Below are positions 1 through 10,113 of a stretch of 64,000 nt of DNA, piece by piece. How positions within the stretch are numbered: position 1 is the stretch's first letter; every line of letters starts with the position of its first letter. A model generated the notes under the pieces. The model did no database searches and was not told the origin of the DNA. It saw only the letters and a list, made by a program, of their open reading frames with translations. This stretch comes from an uncultured Clostridium sp. (GTDB lineage Bacteria; Bacillota; Clostridia; TANB77; CAG-508): assembly GCA_946495655.1 (NCBI GenBank), contig CAMMDS010000004.1, forward strand, positions 1-64,000, in the 5' to 3' direction. The translations under genes were made by a program, and so were the position numbers.

Positions 1-266
1 GAAGTATTAATATCTCCAAATAAATACATATCTCTAAATAATTCTGGGAAAGTACACATTCTAGGAAGTGTTGATACAAAGAAGCTTCTTGCATATCTAG
101 TAACATTAGAAATAATTTCTAAACGATCTATATTGCTTGCATCTATTCCTGAAGGAGCAATTAGCTCTTTTATTGTCTTTTTCTTTAAAATTTTAAATTC
201 ATCTGGTCTTGTATAGTCATTAGGCTGTCTTTGTTGTTCTTCTTCTCTTTGTTTTTTCTTTAACAT
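1..266 (-). CDS. VirB4/TraC-type conjugation ATPase, N-terminal fragment (continues beyond window start)
   Basis: Hand translation from ATG at 266: MLKKKQREEEQQRQPNDYTRPDEFKILKKKTIKELIAPSGIDASNIDRLEIISNVTRYARSFFVSTLPRMCTFPELFRDMYLFGD...; resembles VirB4 N-terminus and follows a PrgI-like gene. Confidence 0.6.
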   Translation of the reverse strand, partial: MLKKKQREEEQQRQPNDYTRPDEFKILKKKTIKELIAPSGIDASNIDRLEIISNVTRYARSFFVSTLPRMCTFPELFRDMYLFGDINT

Positions 267-1458
267 TTATTTCTGTACCTCCTTCTTCTTTTTTCTCTTG
301 TTCTTTCTTTTGTTGTTTTTCTTCATTAACTCTATTTATTGCATCATCTGCAATATCACTTCCAATTATTGTTCTATTTTGTTCGATTATAAGTTCTGCC
401 ATTTGAGATATTAAATCTTCCATATTTTCTTCTTTTTGTCTTAGTGCTTTCTCTTTTGCAGATTGAGCTTCTATTACCTTATCATTTGCTTTATTGAAAC
501 CTTCTTCTTCAATTTTTCTGTCCAGTGCTCTCATTTTCTTATCTAATACGTCTGGAGCTGTTGAGTATAGTTCATCATATCCAGCTCTTAAAGCCTTATC
601 TAATCCAAATGTTTCTTGCTCGTCTCTGTTATATGCTACATATAATAAATCAACCAATTCATTTGAAGTTAAAATTTTTCCATTTACTTCACATCCAGCC
701 AAAGTTCTTGTTAAAGATTGACATCTAGTATATAATTCTGAGAACGCTATATTTTTAATTTCTTCATTATCATAATCATTTTGTCCTAAATCTTCTGGAT
801 AATATGGTACTACTATATAATATTTTTGATTAAGTACATTTTTGTTTAAGCTCATTCTTTCTGTACTATTTATAATGTCTTTTCCATATTCATTTAAATT
901 TCTTTGCTTAGTAAGTTCGTAATATGCTTGATTAATTTGTTCCTTTGAATAATTTCCAGAACTAATCATGTCTTTATATCTTGCTTCTTGTCTAAATAAA
1001 TTATCTTCAATTTCTTGTACTCTATCTCTATATGTTTGTAAACTACTTTCGAGATTTATTGTTCTGGTTTGAACGTATATTTGTATTGGATATCTAATTG
1101 TGTTTAAAAATTGTACAAATCCTTCTTCCACAGAATTTTTTTCTATTTCAGACATAAGATCATAATTGATTCCTTGGCATTCAATTACCATTATGTACTT
1201 TGCTCCATCTTTTTGTATAATCATATTATCTTCAACTCTATCAAACTCCATAAAATCCATTACAGATTCTACTGCATAACTTTTTTCTTTTTGTGTTTTA
1301 TTATTATCTACTGAAATATCTGCTGATTTTGCTTTCGGAGCTTTGTCCTTTTTTGATTTTGATCTAAAATATATTAGTGATAGAATTGCTATTAATATTA
1401 CAATTGCTATAATTACTACTGTTAATATTATTGTCAAAGTTTCTACATTATTTAACAT
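220..1458 (-). CDS. Membrane-anchored TraC-like protein of a T4SS-like locus
   Basis: One N-terminal TM segment, then a domain resembling the VirB4/TraC N-terminal domain (FMEFDRVEDNMIIQKDGAKYIMVIECQGINYDLMSE...RYPIQIYVQTR); lies between PrgI-like and VirB4-like genes. Confidence 0.55.
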   Translation of the reverse strand: MLNNVETLTIILTVVIIAIVILIAILSLIYFRSKSKKDKAPKAKSADISVDNNKTQKEKSYAVESVMDFMEFDRVEDNMIIQKDGAKYIMVIECQGINYDLMSEIEKNSVEEGFVQFLNTIRYPIQIYVQTRTINLESSLQTYRDRVQEIEDNLFRQEARYKDMISSGNYSKEQINQAYYELTKQRNLNEYGKDIINSTERMSLNKNVLNQKYYIVVPYYPEDLGQNDYDNEEIKNIAFSELYTRCQSLTRTLAGCEVNGKILTSNELVDLLYVAYNRDEQETFGLDKALRAGYDELYSTAPDVLDKKMRALDRKIEEEGFNKANDKVIEAQSAKEKALRQKEENMEDLISQMAELIIEQNRTIIGSDIADDAINRVNEEKQQKKEQEKKEEGGTEINVKEKTKRRRTTKTA

Positions 1459-1795
1459 TTGTTTCTTCCTCCTTATAAATATATATCTTTTTTCCCTTTG
1501 TTTTAAATTTTATTGCTCTTCTTATAACGTCGTCTATGTTTTCTCCTCCAGTTTTCTTGGTAAATTCAAACTTTGCTAAATTTGGTACTTTGAAAGTTCC
1601 TATTACAAAGCCAATTAATGCAAAAACTGCTGTAATAATTATTCCAACCATAGTTAAATCAAAAGCTGAAAATATGAAATAAAAAAGTAATCCAATTCCT
1701 CCTGCTATTACAGTGTATATGATGCTTTTACCAGTAAAAATAAATAATATTCTACCTTCTCCTTTAACACTTCTAGGTAAATTATACGTTCCCAT
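1448..1795 (-). CDS. PrgI family protein
   Basis: MGTYNLPRSVKGEGRILFIFTGKSIIYTVIAGGIG...: PrgI-like N-terminus and two TM segments; overlaps the next gene. Confidence 0.65.
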   Translation of the reverse strand: MGTYNLPRSVKGEGRILFIFTGKSIIYTVIAGGIGLLFYFIFSAFDLTMVGIIITAVFALIGFVIGTFKVPNLAKFEFTKKTGGENIDDVIRRAIKFKTKGKKIYIYKEEETNVK

Positions 1796-1874
1796 AGACT
1801 CCTCCTTAGTATATAATTGTATATATCATATATTATAGCAGATAATTCTTTAAAAAGATACAAAAAAAGCAAAA

Positions 1875-1900
1875 AAAGTGCATTTTATATGCACTTTTAA
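1875..1900 (-). terminator. Hairpin between pilin-like gene and prgI-like gene
   Basis: AAAAAGTGCAT TTTAT ATGCACTTTT inverted repeat. Confidence 0.5.
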
Positions 1901-1937
1901 TATAATTGTAATATTTTTGTAATATTTCTGTAACATT

Positions 1938-2309
1938 TTATACTTCTATATTTGAACCTAATGCAACAACTACTTTTGTTATAGCTGATGCACCAAATAT
2001 TAATATAGCACCAACTAAATATGGTATCATTGTTTTTTTGTATTCGGCTTTTTCTGATGCACTTCCCATCATATATTTTATACCTAATACTAGTAAAACA
2101 ACAACTGCAACAACAACACCAATAGTAGTAATTATTCCTATTATTTGATTACCAATATTAGTCACACTATCAGTTGCAGGAGTTTGTGTGCCTGTAAGTT
2201 GATCAGCAATATCTCCTGGATTCATTGCCAATGCATATGTATTAAATGCAAATACTAACATTAATGCAACAATTAGTATTACTCCAGTTTTCTTAAGTAC
2301 AGTACTCAT
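1938..2309 (-). CDS. TrbC/VirB2-like pilin, paralogue 1
   Basis: Signal-like N-terminus, two TM segments, motif SEKAEYKKTMIPYLVGAILIFGA shared with the two neighbours. Confidence 0.65.
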   Translation of the reverse strand: MSTVLKKTGVILIVALMLVFAFNTYALAMNPGDIADQLTGTQTPATDSVTNIGNQIIGIITTIGVVVAVVVLLVLGIKYMMGSASEKAEYKKTMIPYLVGAILIFGASAITKVVVALGSNIEV

Positions 2310-2380
2310 ATTTTTCCTCCTCTATAATATATTTTTATATAAGTATCTCTTAATTTATTGAGATAATTTTAAAATCATTT

Positions 2381-2767
2381 TTATATTGAACTTAATATTT
2401 CAACTACGAGTTTCCATATAGCAAATGCTCCAAATATAACTACACATCCTGCTATATATGGTATTAATGTTTCTTTTACTTGGGCTTTTTCTGATACACT
2501 GCCCGTCATAAATTTTATTCCAATCGCTAAACCAATAATTACTGCAACAACTACGGCTAAAACTAAAAGTACATTATATATAGTGTCAGACATTGGTTTT
2601 AAGTCGTTTATATTTATAGGTTGAGAATCAGCTCCATCACTTACAAAATCATCAGCTCCTGTTATAATGCCATCAATACTTGTTGCATATGTATTGTTAT
2701 ATGGAATAATAGTAAAGATTATAAACGATATTAATATAATACTTATTATTTTTAATATTGTATTCAC
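2381..2767 (-). CDS. TrbC/VirB2-like pilin, paralogue 2
   Basis: Same architecture; SEKAQVKETLIPYIAGCVVIFGAFAIWK. Confidence 0.62.
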   Translation of the reverse strand: MNTILKIISIILISFIIFTIIPYNNTYATSIDGIITGADDFVSDGADSQPININDLKPMSDTIYNVLLVLAVVVAVIIGLAIGIKFMTGSVSEKAQVKETLIPYIAGCVVIFGAFAIWKLVVEILSSI

Positions 2768-2800
2768 TATATTCCCTCCATTTCCTCACATTTAGTAATT

Positions 2801-3214
2801 TTAAAATCCTTCAACAATAGATGCAATCAAAGCTACTAATTGTGTTATTGCAAAAAACATTATTGTCCCTATAAGATATGGAATCATTGTTTTTTTGTAT
2901 TCGGCTTTTTCAGATATACTTCCAGTCATATACTTAAGTCCTAAAACCATTAATGAAATGAAAGATACCACAACACCTATAACCTGTATCGTACCTATTA
3001 TTACATTTGACATATTCATCATAACGTTTATATCTGACTGAGTTGGATCTTGTGGTTCAAAATCATCTGGATCTATTACTCCTGTTGCTACTTTTATAGA
3101 ACTATTGACTTCAATACTTTTAGCATATATTTTATTAGGAATTATCATTGTTAATATAAATAAGAATATTATGCTAATAATCAATGCTTTTATTGCCTTT
3201 GCCAATTTCTTCAC
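2801..3214 (-). CDS. TrbC/VirB2-like pilin, paralogue 3
   Basis: Same architecture; SISEKAEYKKTMIPYLIGTIMFFAI. Confidence 0.62.
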   Translation of the reverse strand: MKKLAKAIKALIISIIFLFILTMIIPNKIYAKSIEVNSSIKVATGVIDPDDFEPQDPTQSDINVMMNMSNVIIGTIQVIGVVVSFISLMVLGLKYMTGSISEKAEYKKTMIPYLIGTIMFFAITQLVALIASIVEGF

Positions 3215-3331
3215 CTCATTTATTTAATTATAAATGATTTTTTTTTATTTTGCAATATATGATATCATATTTTTGTTCTTTTTGACTATTTGTAACAAAA
3301 AAATAATATTTTTGTAATATTTTTGTAACAA

Positions 3332-3364
3332 AAGTGAAGTACCTAATACAAGTACTTCACTTTT
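3332..3364 (-). terminator. Intrinsic terminator-like hairpin
   Basis: AAGTGAAGTAC ... GTACTTCACTTTT downstream of the Spo0E-like gene. Confidence 0.5.
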
Positions 3365-3432
3365 ATCCATTATTTAATTTAACAACTTATAATATTATAA
3401 TAATGAATATATTCAAATTCAATCTCGAACAA

Positions 3433-3615
3433 TTATCTTTTAACTTTAACCTTTTTCTTTACATTGTCTTTCCTTAAATCAAGTTCTGTTTTATAATATT
3501 CCGCAATTAGTTGGTCGAGCTCTACACTTATTTTATAAGTGATGGAATAATCATCTCCATTAATTATACTATTATTTAGTTCTTCTCTTAATCTACATAT
3601 TTCTTCTTTTAGCAT
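3433..3615 (-). CDS. Spo0E-like aspartyl-phosphate phosphatase family protein
   Basis: 60 aa; ICRLREELNNSI...SVELDQLIAEYYK matches the Spo0E SxELDxLIxxYY signature. Confidence 0.7.
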   Translation of the reverse strand: MLKEEICRLREELNNSIINGDDYSITYKISVELDQLIAEYYKTELDLRKDNVKKKVKVKR

Positions 3616-3755
3616 AACCCCACTCTCCTTTTCTACTTTTTTCTTTTGTATATTTTAAAAATAACATATTTTTTTATACTAGTCAACTGTTTTTTGTTGA
3701 TTTCAAGCGGTTTACGCCAACTTTCGTGTGCTTTTTTTCGACATTCTTCTACACT

Positions 3756-5045
3756 TTATTTTTTTGATTTACATTTAACTACAGACATTACCATATTCTC
3801 TTTTTTAAAGACATTTTTCAAAATGCTTTCTGTGTATTCCTTTGTTACACTATTATATTTTTCTATATAATCAAAACTATCTATTTGTTTCATCTTGTCT
3901 GCCAAAAACATTCTTGCTATATTTCCAACACTGTTATATTCTGCTACATAATCTCCATAGATTTTTTTTCTTATTCTACTAAAATGTTCTTCATTTAAAC
4001 CTTTATTTTGAAATTCATCTACAATATTTCCAATTTTTTCTTTCACAATATCAGGATTCTTTGATTGACCAGAAATTAAAATATGTGCGTATTCATCACT
4101 AAATTCATAATCTAAATCTGGTTGAGATATTAATATTCCTTCTTCATATAATTCTTTATATGTTTCAGAACTTTTGCCAATTATCATATTTAATAATATT
4201 TCTATTGCTATATGTTTTTTTACAATCTCTTCTTTATCATTCAAGCCTTCTATATCTTTGTATCCAATAGCAAAAATTGGCACACTTACTTCCATTTCTA
4301 TTTCATTATATGGCTTATTTATTGAGTTTTCCTTAGTAGGATATATTCTCTTTATCTCTCCTTGTTCATTTTTTTGTATTAATCTCTTTTTTATTTCTTC
4401 TAGTAATTTTTCAGGTTCAAAATTCCCACATACAACCATTATCATATTAGATGGATTATAGAATGTGTTATAACATTTATATAAAACATCTGGTGTGATT
4501 TTGCTTATAGATTCTACACTTCCTGCAATATCTATTTTTATAGGGTTTTCTTTATACATACAATCCATTGCATTCATGTATAATCTCCAACTTGGCTCAT
4601 CATCATACATTTTAATTTCTTGAGCAATTATTCCTTTTTCTTTTTCTACATTTTCATCTGTAAAATATGGATGTTGTACATAATCCATTAATTCATCTAA
4701 ACCTTTATAAAAATTATCTGTGCATTCAAATAAATATGCAGTATGGTCATTTGTTGTGTATGCATTTGCTTCTAACCCTAATGCCATCAAAGTATCTAGA
4801 CTGTTAGTTCCATCTGGTTGTTCAAACATTTTATGTTCTAAAAAATGTGCAACTCCATCTGGAATGAATACTTCTTCACCAGTATCTGGCATAATAAATC
4901 TATTATCAATTGAACCAAAATGTGTACCCCAAATAATATATTTTTTATCTAAATTAGGTTTAGGTATTATTATTGCTGTCATACCATTATCTAATTTTTC
5001 TATATATTCCTTTTCTTTTATTCTTGAGCTTTCTATTATTTTCAT
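3756..5045 (-). CDS. M16 family zinc metallopeptidase (YmfH-like)
   Basis: Inverted zinc motif HFLEHKMF (HxxEH) near the N-terminus; M16 length and C-terminal half. Confidence 0.85.
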   Translation of the reverse strand: MKIIESSRIKEKEYIEKLDNGMTAIIIPKPNLDKKYIIWGTHFGSIDNRFIMPDTGEEVFIPDGVAHFLEHKMFEQPDGTNSLDTLMALGLEANAYTTNDHTAYLFECTDNFYKGLDELMDYVQHPYFTDENVEKEKGIIAQEIKMYDDEPSWRLYMNAMDCMYKENPIKIDIAGSVESISKITPDVLYKCYNTFYNPSNMIMVVCGNFEPEKLLEEIKKRLIQKNEQGEIKRIYPTKENSINKPYNEIEMEVSVPIFAIGYKDIEGLNDKEEIVKKHIAIEILLNMIIGKSSETYKELYEEGILISQPDLDYEFSDEYAHILISGQSKNPDIVKEKIGNIVDEFQNKGLNEEHFSRIRKKIYGDYVAEYNSVGNIARMFLADKMKQIDSFDYIEKYNSVTKEYTESILKNVFKKENMVMSVVKCKSKK

Positions 5046-5087
5046 TTAATATCATCCTTTCAAAAATTGCAGTTAAAAAAGTTGTTC

Positions 5088-6362
5088 TTAATCTCTTAAA
5101 AAGTATATTGTGTTAATCCAAATATCTTTTGCTACTTCTAGTATATCTTGTTTAGAAACTCTTTTAATCTTATCTACATATTTTTCTAGACTTGTAAATG
5201 TATCAGATAATTCTTGTCCATAATAGTATGTTATTTCTGAATCTTGTTCTGATGTAATACTATTTATTGAAGCTACGATTAATTCTTTAGAATTATTTAT
5301 ATCTTCATCTGTAAAGTTTCCATTTTTCATGTCTTCGATTTGTTCTTTAATTGTACTTAATGCTTTTTCATAATTCGCTATTTCAATTCCACATCTTATA
5401 AATATAGCGCTTTTTTGTCTTCTAAAAGTTGATCCAGCAGTATATGCTAAACTATTTTTCTCTCTTACATTTTGGAAAAGTTTAGAATTTGCTCCTCCAC
5501 CAAGTATTGCATTGTATACAGATGTAATGTATTTTGCCCCATCTTTTTGACTGTTTGCATTTAATCCTATAACTAGATTTCCTTGTCCTACTTGCATATG
5601 TTCTTCTACAACATTTTCTTCTCCTTTATCTGCTACTTCTGATTTTTCTTTGTTTACAATATATATTGGTTCTCTTTCTGTTAATTTCTTTATTTCCTCA
5701 TTATTCTTAATTAGTAGATTTATATTATCATTTTCTATCTCTCCAGATACAAAAATATCAATCTTACATTCGCTTATTATTTTTTTATAGTATTCATATA
5801 AATCTTGAGCTGTAATTTTGTCTAGGTCTTCTATATATCCATATTTATATAATCCGTAAGGCTCATTTTTGAACATTTCTTCAATACATCTCTCAAAAGA
5901 ATATACTCTCTTATTATCTATTTTAGATTCTATGATTTGTTTCAATTTTTCTTTTTCACTTTGTACATATTCTTCTTTAAAACCATTATTTTCTATTAAT
6001 GGATTAAATATTATATCAAATAAAATTTCTATACATTTTTTTGTTAATTCTTCTTTTTCTGGTAAAAAGCTTTCATTAATTGCTTCTAAATAAAATTTCA
6101 TAATATGATTATCACCAGTTTTTTCTATTCCACAGTCAAAACTTGCTCCATACATTTCCTCTAATTTCTTACTGATTAAATCTTGAGATTTTATATTTTG
6201 AGTTCCTCTTCTTAAAATTGCAGTAATCAACGCATTCTTAGTTACGTTTTCTCTACTTAAAGGTGTAGCTAAAAATACTGCAAATAAATTCGTTTTAAAT
6301 TTATTTGTTTTTATATTATGGATTGTAATACCCTTTTTTATTTCTGTTTTTGAATAATTCAT
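5088..6362 (-). CDS. M16 family peptidase-like protein (YmfF-like, no HxxEH)
   Basis: M16 fold-type sequence (EEMYGASF..., ILGGGANSKLFQNVREKNSLAYTAGSTF) without a visible HxxEH; adjacent to the active-type paralogue. Confidence 0.8.
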   Translation of the reverse strand: MNYSKTEIKKGITIHNIKTNKFKTNLFAVFLATPLSRENVTKNALITAILRRGTQNIKSQDLISKKLEEMYGASFDCGIEKTGDNHIMKFYLEAINESFLPEKEELTKKCIEILFDIIFNPLIENNGFKEEYVQSEKEKLKQIIESKIDNKRVYSFERCIEEMFKNEPYGLYKYGYIEDLDKITAQDLYEYYKKIISECKIDIFVSGEIENDNINLLIKNNEEIKKLTEREPIYIVNKEKSEVADKGEENVVEEHMQVGQGNLVIGLNANSQKDGAKYITSVYNAILGGGANSKLFQNVREKNSLAYTAGSTFRRQKSAIFIRCGIEIANYEKALSTIKEQIEDMKNGNFTDEDINNSKELIVASINSITSEQDSEITYYYGQELSDTFTSLEKYVDKIKRVSKQDILEVAKDIWINTIYFLRD

Positions 6363-6444
6363 ATTTTCTCTCCTTCCATTTTATCATCTTTCTTATTATA
6401 ATATTATTTTTGTAAAGTATACAAGTATTTTATTGCAAACTATA

Positions 6445-6482
6445 AAAACTGAAAACTAGATTATCTAATTTTCAGTTTTTTA
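6445..6482 (-). terminator. Terminator of rpsU
   Basis: AAAACTGAAAA...TTTTCAGTTTTTT inverted repeat immediately downstream of the S21 stop. Confidence 0.65.
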
Positions 6483-6488
6483 TATGTA

Positions 6489-6659
6489 TTAAAATTTTCT
6501 TTTTCTAGCAGCCTCTGATTTTTTCTTTCTTTTAACACTTGGTTTTTCATAGTGCTCTCTTTTTCTTACTTCTTGAAGTACACCATTTCTAGCGCATTGT
6601 CTTTTAAACCTTTTTAAGGCATCTTCTATATTACCATTATTAACTTTAACCTCTGACAT
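6489..6659 (-). CDS. rpsU: 30S ribosomal protein S21
   Basis: Absent from the ORF track; hand translation [56 protein letters not shown]. Confidence 0.95.
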   Translation of the reverse strand: MSEVKVNNGNIEDALKRFKRQCARNGVLQEVRKREHYEKPSVKRKKKSEAARKRKF

Positions 6660-6813
6660 TTTATTCCCCTCCTTCCAGTATTACACATATATGTGTTCAG
6701 TGTGGGATTTCATTATGTTCTTTCATTCGTGAACAAATATTATTATACTTAAAACTCTATATTTTGTCAATACTGGAATGAAGGTTTTGGCAATTTTATC
6801 CAAATTTTTGTCA

Positions 6814-8031
6814 TTATTTAATTCTAATTCTATCTCCAACATAAATTAAGTTTGGATTTAATATATCATTTTTCTTTACTAGGTCATCTACAGTTGTATT
6901 ATATTTTAATGCAATTTCTGATAATGTATCTCCTCTTTTTACTGTATAAAAACTTTCTGAATTTTCTTTATTTGTTCTAATCTTTATTGTTTCACCTGCA
7001 TATATCAAATTTGGATTTTGTATATTATTTAAATTTACTAGACTAATTACAGTTGTATCATGTTCTAATGCAATTTCTGATAAAGTATCTCCTTTCTTTA
7101 TAGTATATATTATTATATTTTCAGAACTGTTATTTTCACTTTCACTATTATTATGATTGCACGATATTGTTAATATTTCTCCAACAAAAATCAAGTTTGG
7201 ATTTTGTAAATCATTTATTAATACTAAATGATTTACAGTTGTATTATGCTCTAATGCAATTTCCGATAATGTATCTCCTCTCTTTACTTTATATAAGATT
7301 CTGTCCTCTTTATCACATTTAGGATCTTCTACACTAGGTACTTCTTCTACATTATTTAATAATATATCTTCTGTAAACTCATCTAAATCTACATTTCCAC
7401 TTATTCCACTAATTCTTCCGGTAGAAGAATATTGATATCCAACCCAATTTTTCCAATTTCCATTGTCTTGAGGTTCACTTACACCATATTGTGCGACCCA
7501 TAATGGTTCATTTGCAACTTCGCTATTAAATACATATTTAGCATCATATGTATTACTGTATACTACAACATCTTTTCCAGATAATCTTTTTACTTCTTTC
7601 ATATATACTACTGCTATTTCATTTATTTGAGATTTATTTAAGCTTCCAAATGATTCGAAATCCATTGCTAATTTACAATCTATTTGTTTTCCTGATATTA
7701 ATGATACAAAAAATTGGGCTTGCAGTTTAGCATCTTCAACACTTCTTGCAGTCATGTAATGATATACCCCTATTTTTAATCCATTTCTTTTTGCTTCTTC
7801 ATAGTTTCTTTCAAATTGAGCATCTTTATAGCTAAAACCTTGACCTGCCCTTATATATACCATTTCTATTCCCGCTTCTTTTACTCTTGCGAAATTGATA
7901 CTTCCTTGCCATTCACTTACATCTATTCCTTTGTATATTACATTACTTGATGGTGATAATGCATACACTGGAACAGAAATTATTAATAAAATTATAAGAA
8001 TAAAAGTTCCTGTTAGTATTTTTTTATGCAT
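6814..8031 (-). CDS. GH25 lysozyme with three C-terminal LysM repeats
   Basis: GH25 signature (YKGIDVSEWQGSINF, KLAMDFES) plus three copies of Y.VK(R/K)GDTLSEIAL...T; AAAGGAG RBS supports the ATG at 8031 over the longer ORF. Confidence 0.9.
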   Translation of the reverse strand: MHKKILTGTFILIILLIISVPVYALSPSSNVIYKGIDVSEWQGSINFARVKEAGIEMVYIRAGQGFSYKDAQFERNYEEAKRNGLKIGVYHYMTARSVEDAKLQAQFFVSLISGKQIDCKLAMDFESFGSLNKSQINEIAVVYMKEVKRLSGKDVVVYSNTYDAKYVFNSEVANEPLWVAQYGVSEPQDNGNWKNWVGYQYSSTGRISGISGNVDLDEFTEDILLNNVEEVPSVEDPKCDKEDRILYKVKRGDTLSEIALEHNTTVNHLVLINDLQNPNLIFVGEILTISCNHNNSESENNSSENIIIYTIKKGDTLSEIALEHDTTVISLVNLNNIQNPNLIYAGETIKIRTNKENSESFYTVKRGDTLSEIALKYNTTVDDLVKKNDILNPNLIYVGDRIRIK

Positions 8032-8163
8032 TGAAAAAGCTCCTTTCATATATATTTCACTAATATATTATGAATAAAGCTTTTGTTTTGATATAATATA
8101 ATATAATATAATTTATAATTTGCTATATAGAACTTAGATTTATGATATCATAATTTAATTATT

Positions 8164-9141
8164 TTATTTAGTAATACTTTTCTCTATGACCTCATAATCT
8201 AGCAATTCAATTTTGTTTGATATATATTCTTTATTATTATCAATATCTTTAGATAAATCTGTACTTAAATATTTTTTATTATCATCCGCAAATACTGTAA
8301 CTACTGGTTTATTTACTTTCTCTTGATAAATTACACTTGCTAAAAAATTTGCTCCTGATGAAATTCCAACTCCTAAACCTAAATCTTTTGCTAGTTTTCT
8401 GGACATATTAACTGCATCATCATCATTTACTAATATAATATCATCCACTAAATCTCTATCAAAAAGATCCGGAACAAAGTCGTCTCCAATTCCTTCAATT
8501 TTATGGTGTGCTATCATTTTATTTTGTGAAATCAATGGCATTTTATCAGGTTCTAATGCTATTATCTTTATATTATTATCATATTTTTTTAGTTTTTTAC
8601 CTATTCCTATTAATGTTCCTCCTGTTCCAACACCTGATATGAATGCGTCTACTTTTTCTGGTAATGCTTCTACTATTTCATTCCCTGTTGTTTCATAATG
8701 TGCTAATAAATTATCCGTATTCGCAAACTGATTAGCTAAAAATGCATTATTCTCTTCCGCAAATTTTTTAGCTTCTTCCAAACATTTTTTAAATCCTCCT
8801 TCTTCTTTAGAAATAAGAGTTACGTGTACTCCATAGTTATTCATAAGTTTTACTCTCTCTACACTTGCCCATTCTGGCATAAAAATATATACCGGATGAT
8901 TAAAATAAGCACCCAAAGCTGCAAGTGAAATTCCTGTATTTCCACTAGTTGCTTCAACTATTGGCATATTGGCTTTGAGTTCATTTCTTTCTTTAGCTTT
9001 AGTTATTATATAATATGCCACTCTGTCCTTTATACTACCTGTAGGATTATAAGCTTCCAATTTTGTATATACAAAATTGATTTTTTGATTCATTTTATAT
9101 GATATCTTTATCATTGGAGTATTTCCTATATGTTCAAGCAT
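8164..9141 (-). CDS. cysK: Cysteine synthase / PLP-dependent beta-replacing enzyme
   Basis: IGNTPMIKI, PTGSIKDRVA (PLP Lys), EATSGNTGIS, GVGTGGTLIGIGK; start placed at MLEHIGNTP because of a GGGAGGAG RBS. Confidence 0.9.
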   Translation of the reverse strand: MLEHIGNTPMIKISYKMNQKINFVYTKLEAYNPTGSIKDRVAYYIITKAKERNELKANMPIVEATSGNTGISLAALGAYFNHPVYIFMPEWASVERVKLMNNYGVHVTLISKEEGGFKKCLEEAKKFAEENNAFLANQFANTDNLLAHYETTGNEIVEALPEKVDAFISGVGTGGTLIGIGKKLKKYDNNIKIIALEPDKMPLISQNKMIAHHKIEGIGDDFVPDLFDRDLVDDIILVNDDDAVNMSRKLAKDLGLGVGISSGANFLASVIYQEKVNKPVVTVFADDNKKYLSTDLSKDIDNNKEYISNKIELLDYEVIEKSITK

Positions 9142-9279
9142 TATATATCTCCTCCCTATTTTAAATGTATTTATTATATATAATATACATTTTTTTGGCA
9201 ACTGTTATTTTTACTATGTATTGAAAACCATTTATTTTTATAATATAATATTTATATATAATTCGATGGAGGTGTAGTT

Positions 9280-10089
9280 ATGGATAAAATTGCAATTATT
9301 TCTGATGTTCACGGAAATATTACTGCCCTTAAAGCTGTAATTAATGATATTGAATCAAGACATATTGATAAAATATTCTGTCTAGGTGATAGTGTTTTAA
9401 AAAGTTGTAATTCAGATTTAGTAATCGATTTACTTCGTGAAAAATGCGATGTTATTATAAAAGGGAATTGTGATGAAGCTATAACTAGACCTGATATACC
9501 TAAAGGGAAATTTTGGACAAGAGATTTAATAGGCGAAGATCGTGCTTCATTTATATATAATTTACCCATTTCATATGAATTTTATTTAAGCGGATACTTA
9601 ATCAGACTTTTTCATGCATCACCTTTTGGATTAGATTATGTTTTTAATCCAATGTTCTCAAATAAAAATACAATATATTCTGCAACAGAAATACACAACG
9701 GTTTAGAATTGTTTGAAAATACAGAATTTATTGGAAAAACAAATGTTGATCCTATTCCTGATATAGTCGGATATGGACATATTCATACTCCAAATATTTT
9801 TAGAATTGGCAATAAAACTATATTTAACCCAGGAAGTATTGGTATGCCTATTGAGATGCTTAATGATAATCCATCAGACAAAACTAATCAATTTTCTACG
9901 GTTGCATCATATATTATCTTAGAAGGTAATTATGAGAGCAAAGTTCTTTCTTCTATAAGTTTTAATCTTGTAAGACTTCCATACAATATTGAAGAAGAGA
10001 TTAAACTTTTAGAAAAATCAACATTACCTAGTAAAAATAGAGTTATAGCTGAATTACGAAGTGCTACTAATTACTCGAATTTTAAATGA
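9280..10089 (+). CDS. Metallophosphoesterase family protein (YfcE-like)
   Basis: IISDVHGN, CLGDSV, IKGNCDE, YGHIHTP, NPGSIG motifs. Confidence 0.85.
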   Translation: MDKIAIISDVHGNITALKAVINDIESRHIDKIFCLGDSVLKSCNSDLVIDLLREKCDVIIKGNCDEAITRPDIPKGKFWTRDLIGEDRASFIYNLPISYEFYLSGYLIRLFHASPFGLDYVFNPMFSNKNTIYSATEIHNGLELFENTEFIGKTNVDPIPDIVGYGHIHTPNIFRIGNKTIFNPGSIGMPIEMLNDNPSDKTNQFSTVASYIILEGNYESKVLSSISFNLVRLPYNIEEEIKLLEKSTLPSKNRVIAELRSATNYSNFK

Positions 10090-10113
10090 TTATTGTATAA
10101 AGAAGGTTTGTAT

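Noticed and set aside
494-721. Short plus-strand ORFs antisense to the T4SS genes (also 525-728, 1111-1314, 1343-1579)
   Set aside because: Shadow frames of AT-rich, clearly coding minus-strand genes; no RBS or recognisable protein. The same applies to most other 60-110 aa antisense ORFs in the track.
6814-8031. Prophage lysis module (GH25-LysM)
   Set aside because: Flanked by housekeeping genes (rpsU, cysK) with no holin or structural phage genes; has its own signal peptide, so likely a cell-wall enzyme.
8090-8115. ATAAT tandem run upstream of the lysozyme gene as a CRISPR or regulatory repeat
   Set aside because: Low-complexity AT repeat of 5-bp units, no spacers; expected in AT-rich intergenic DNA.
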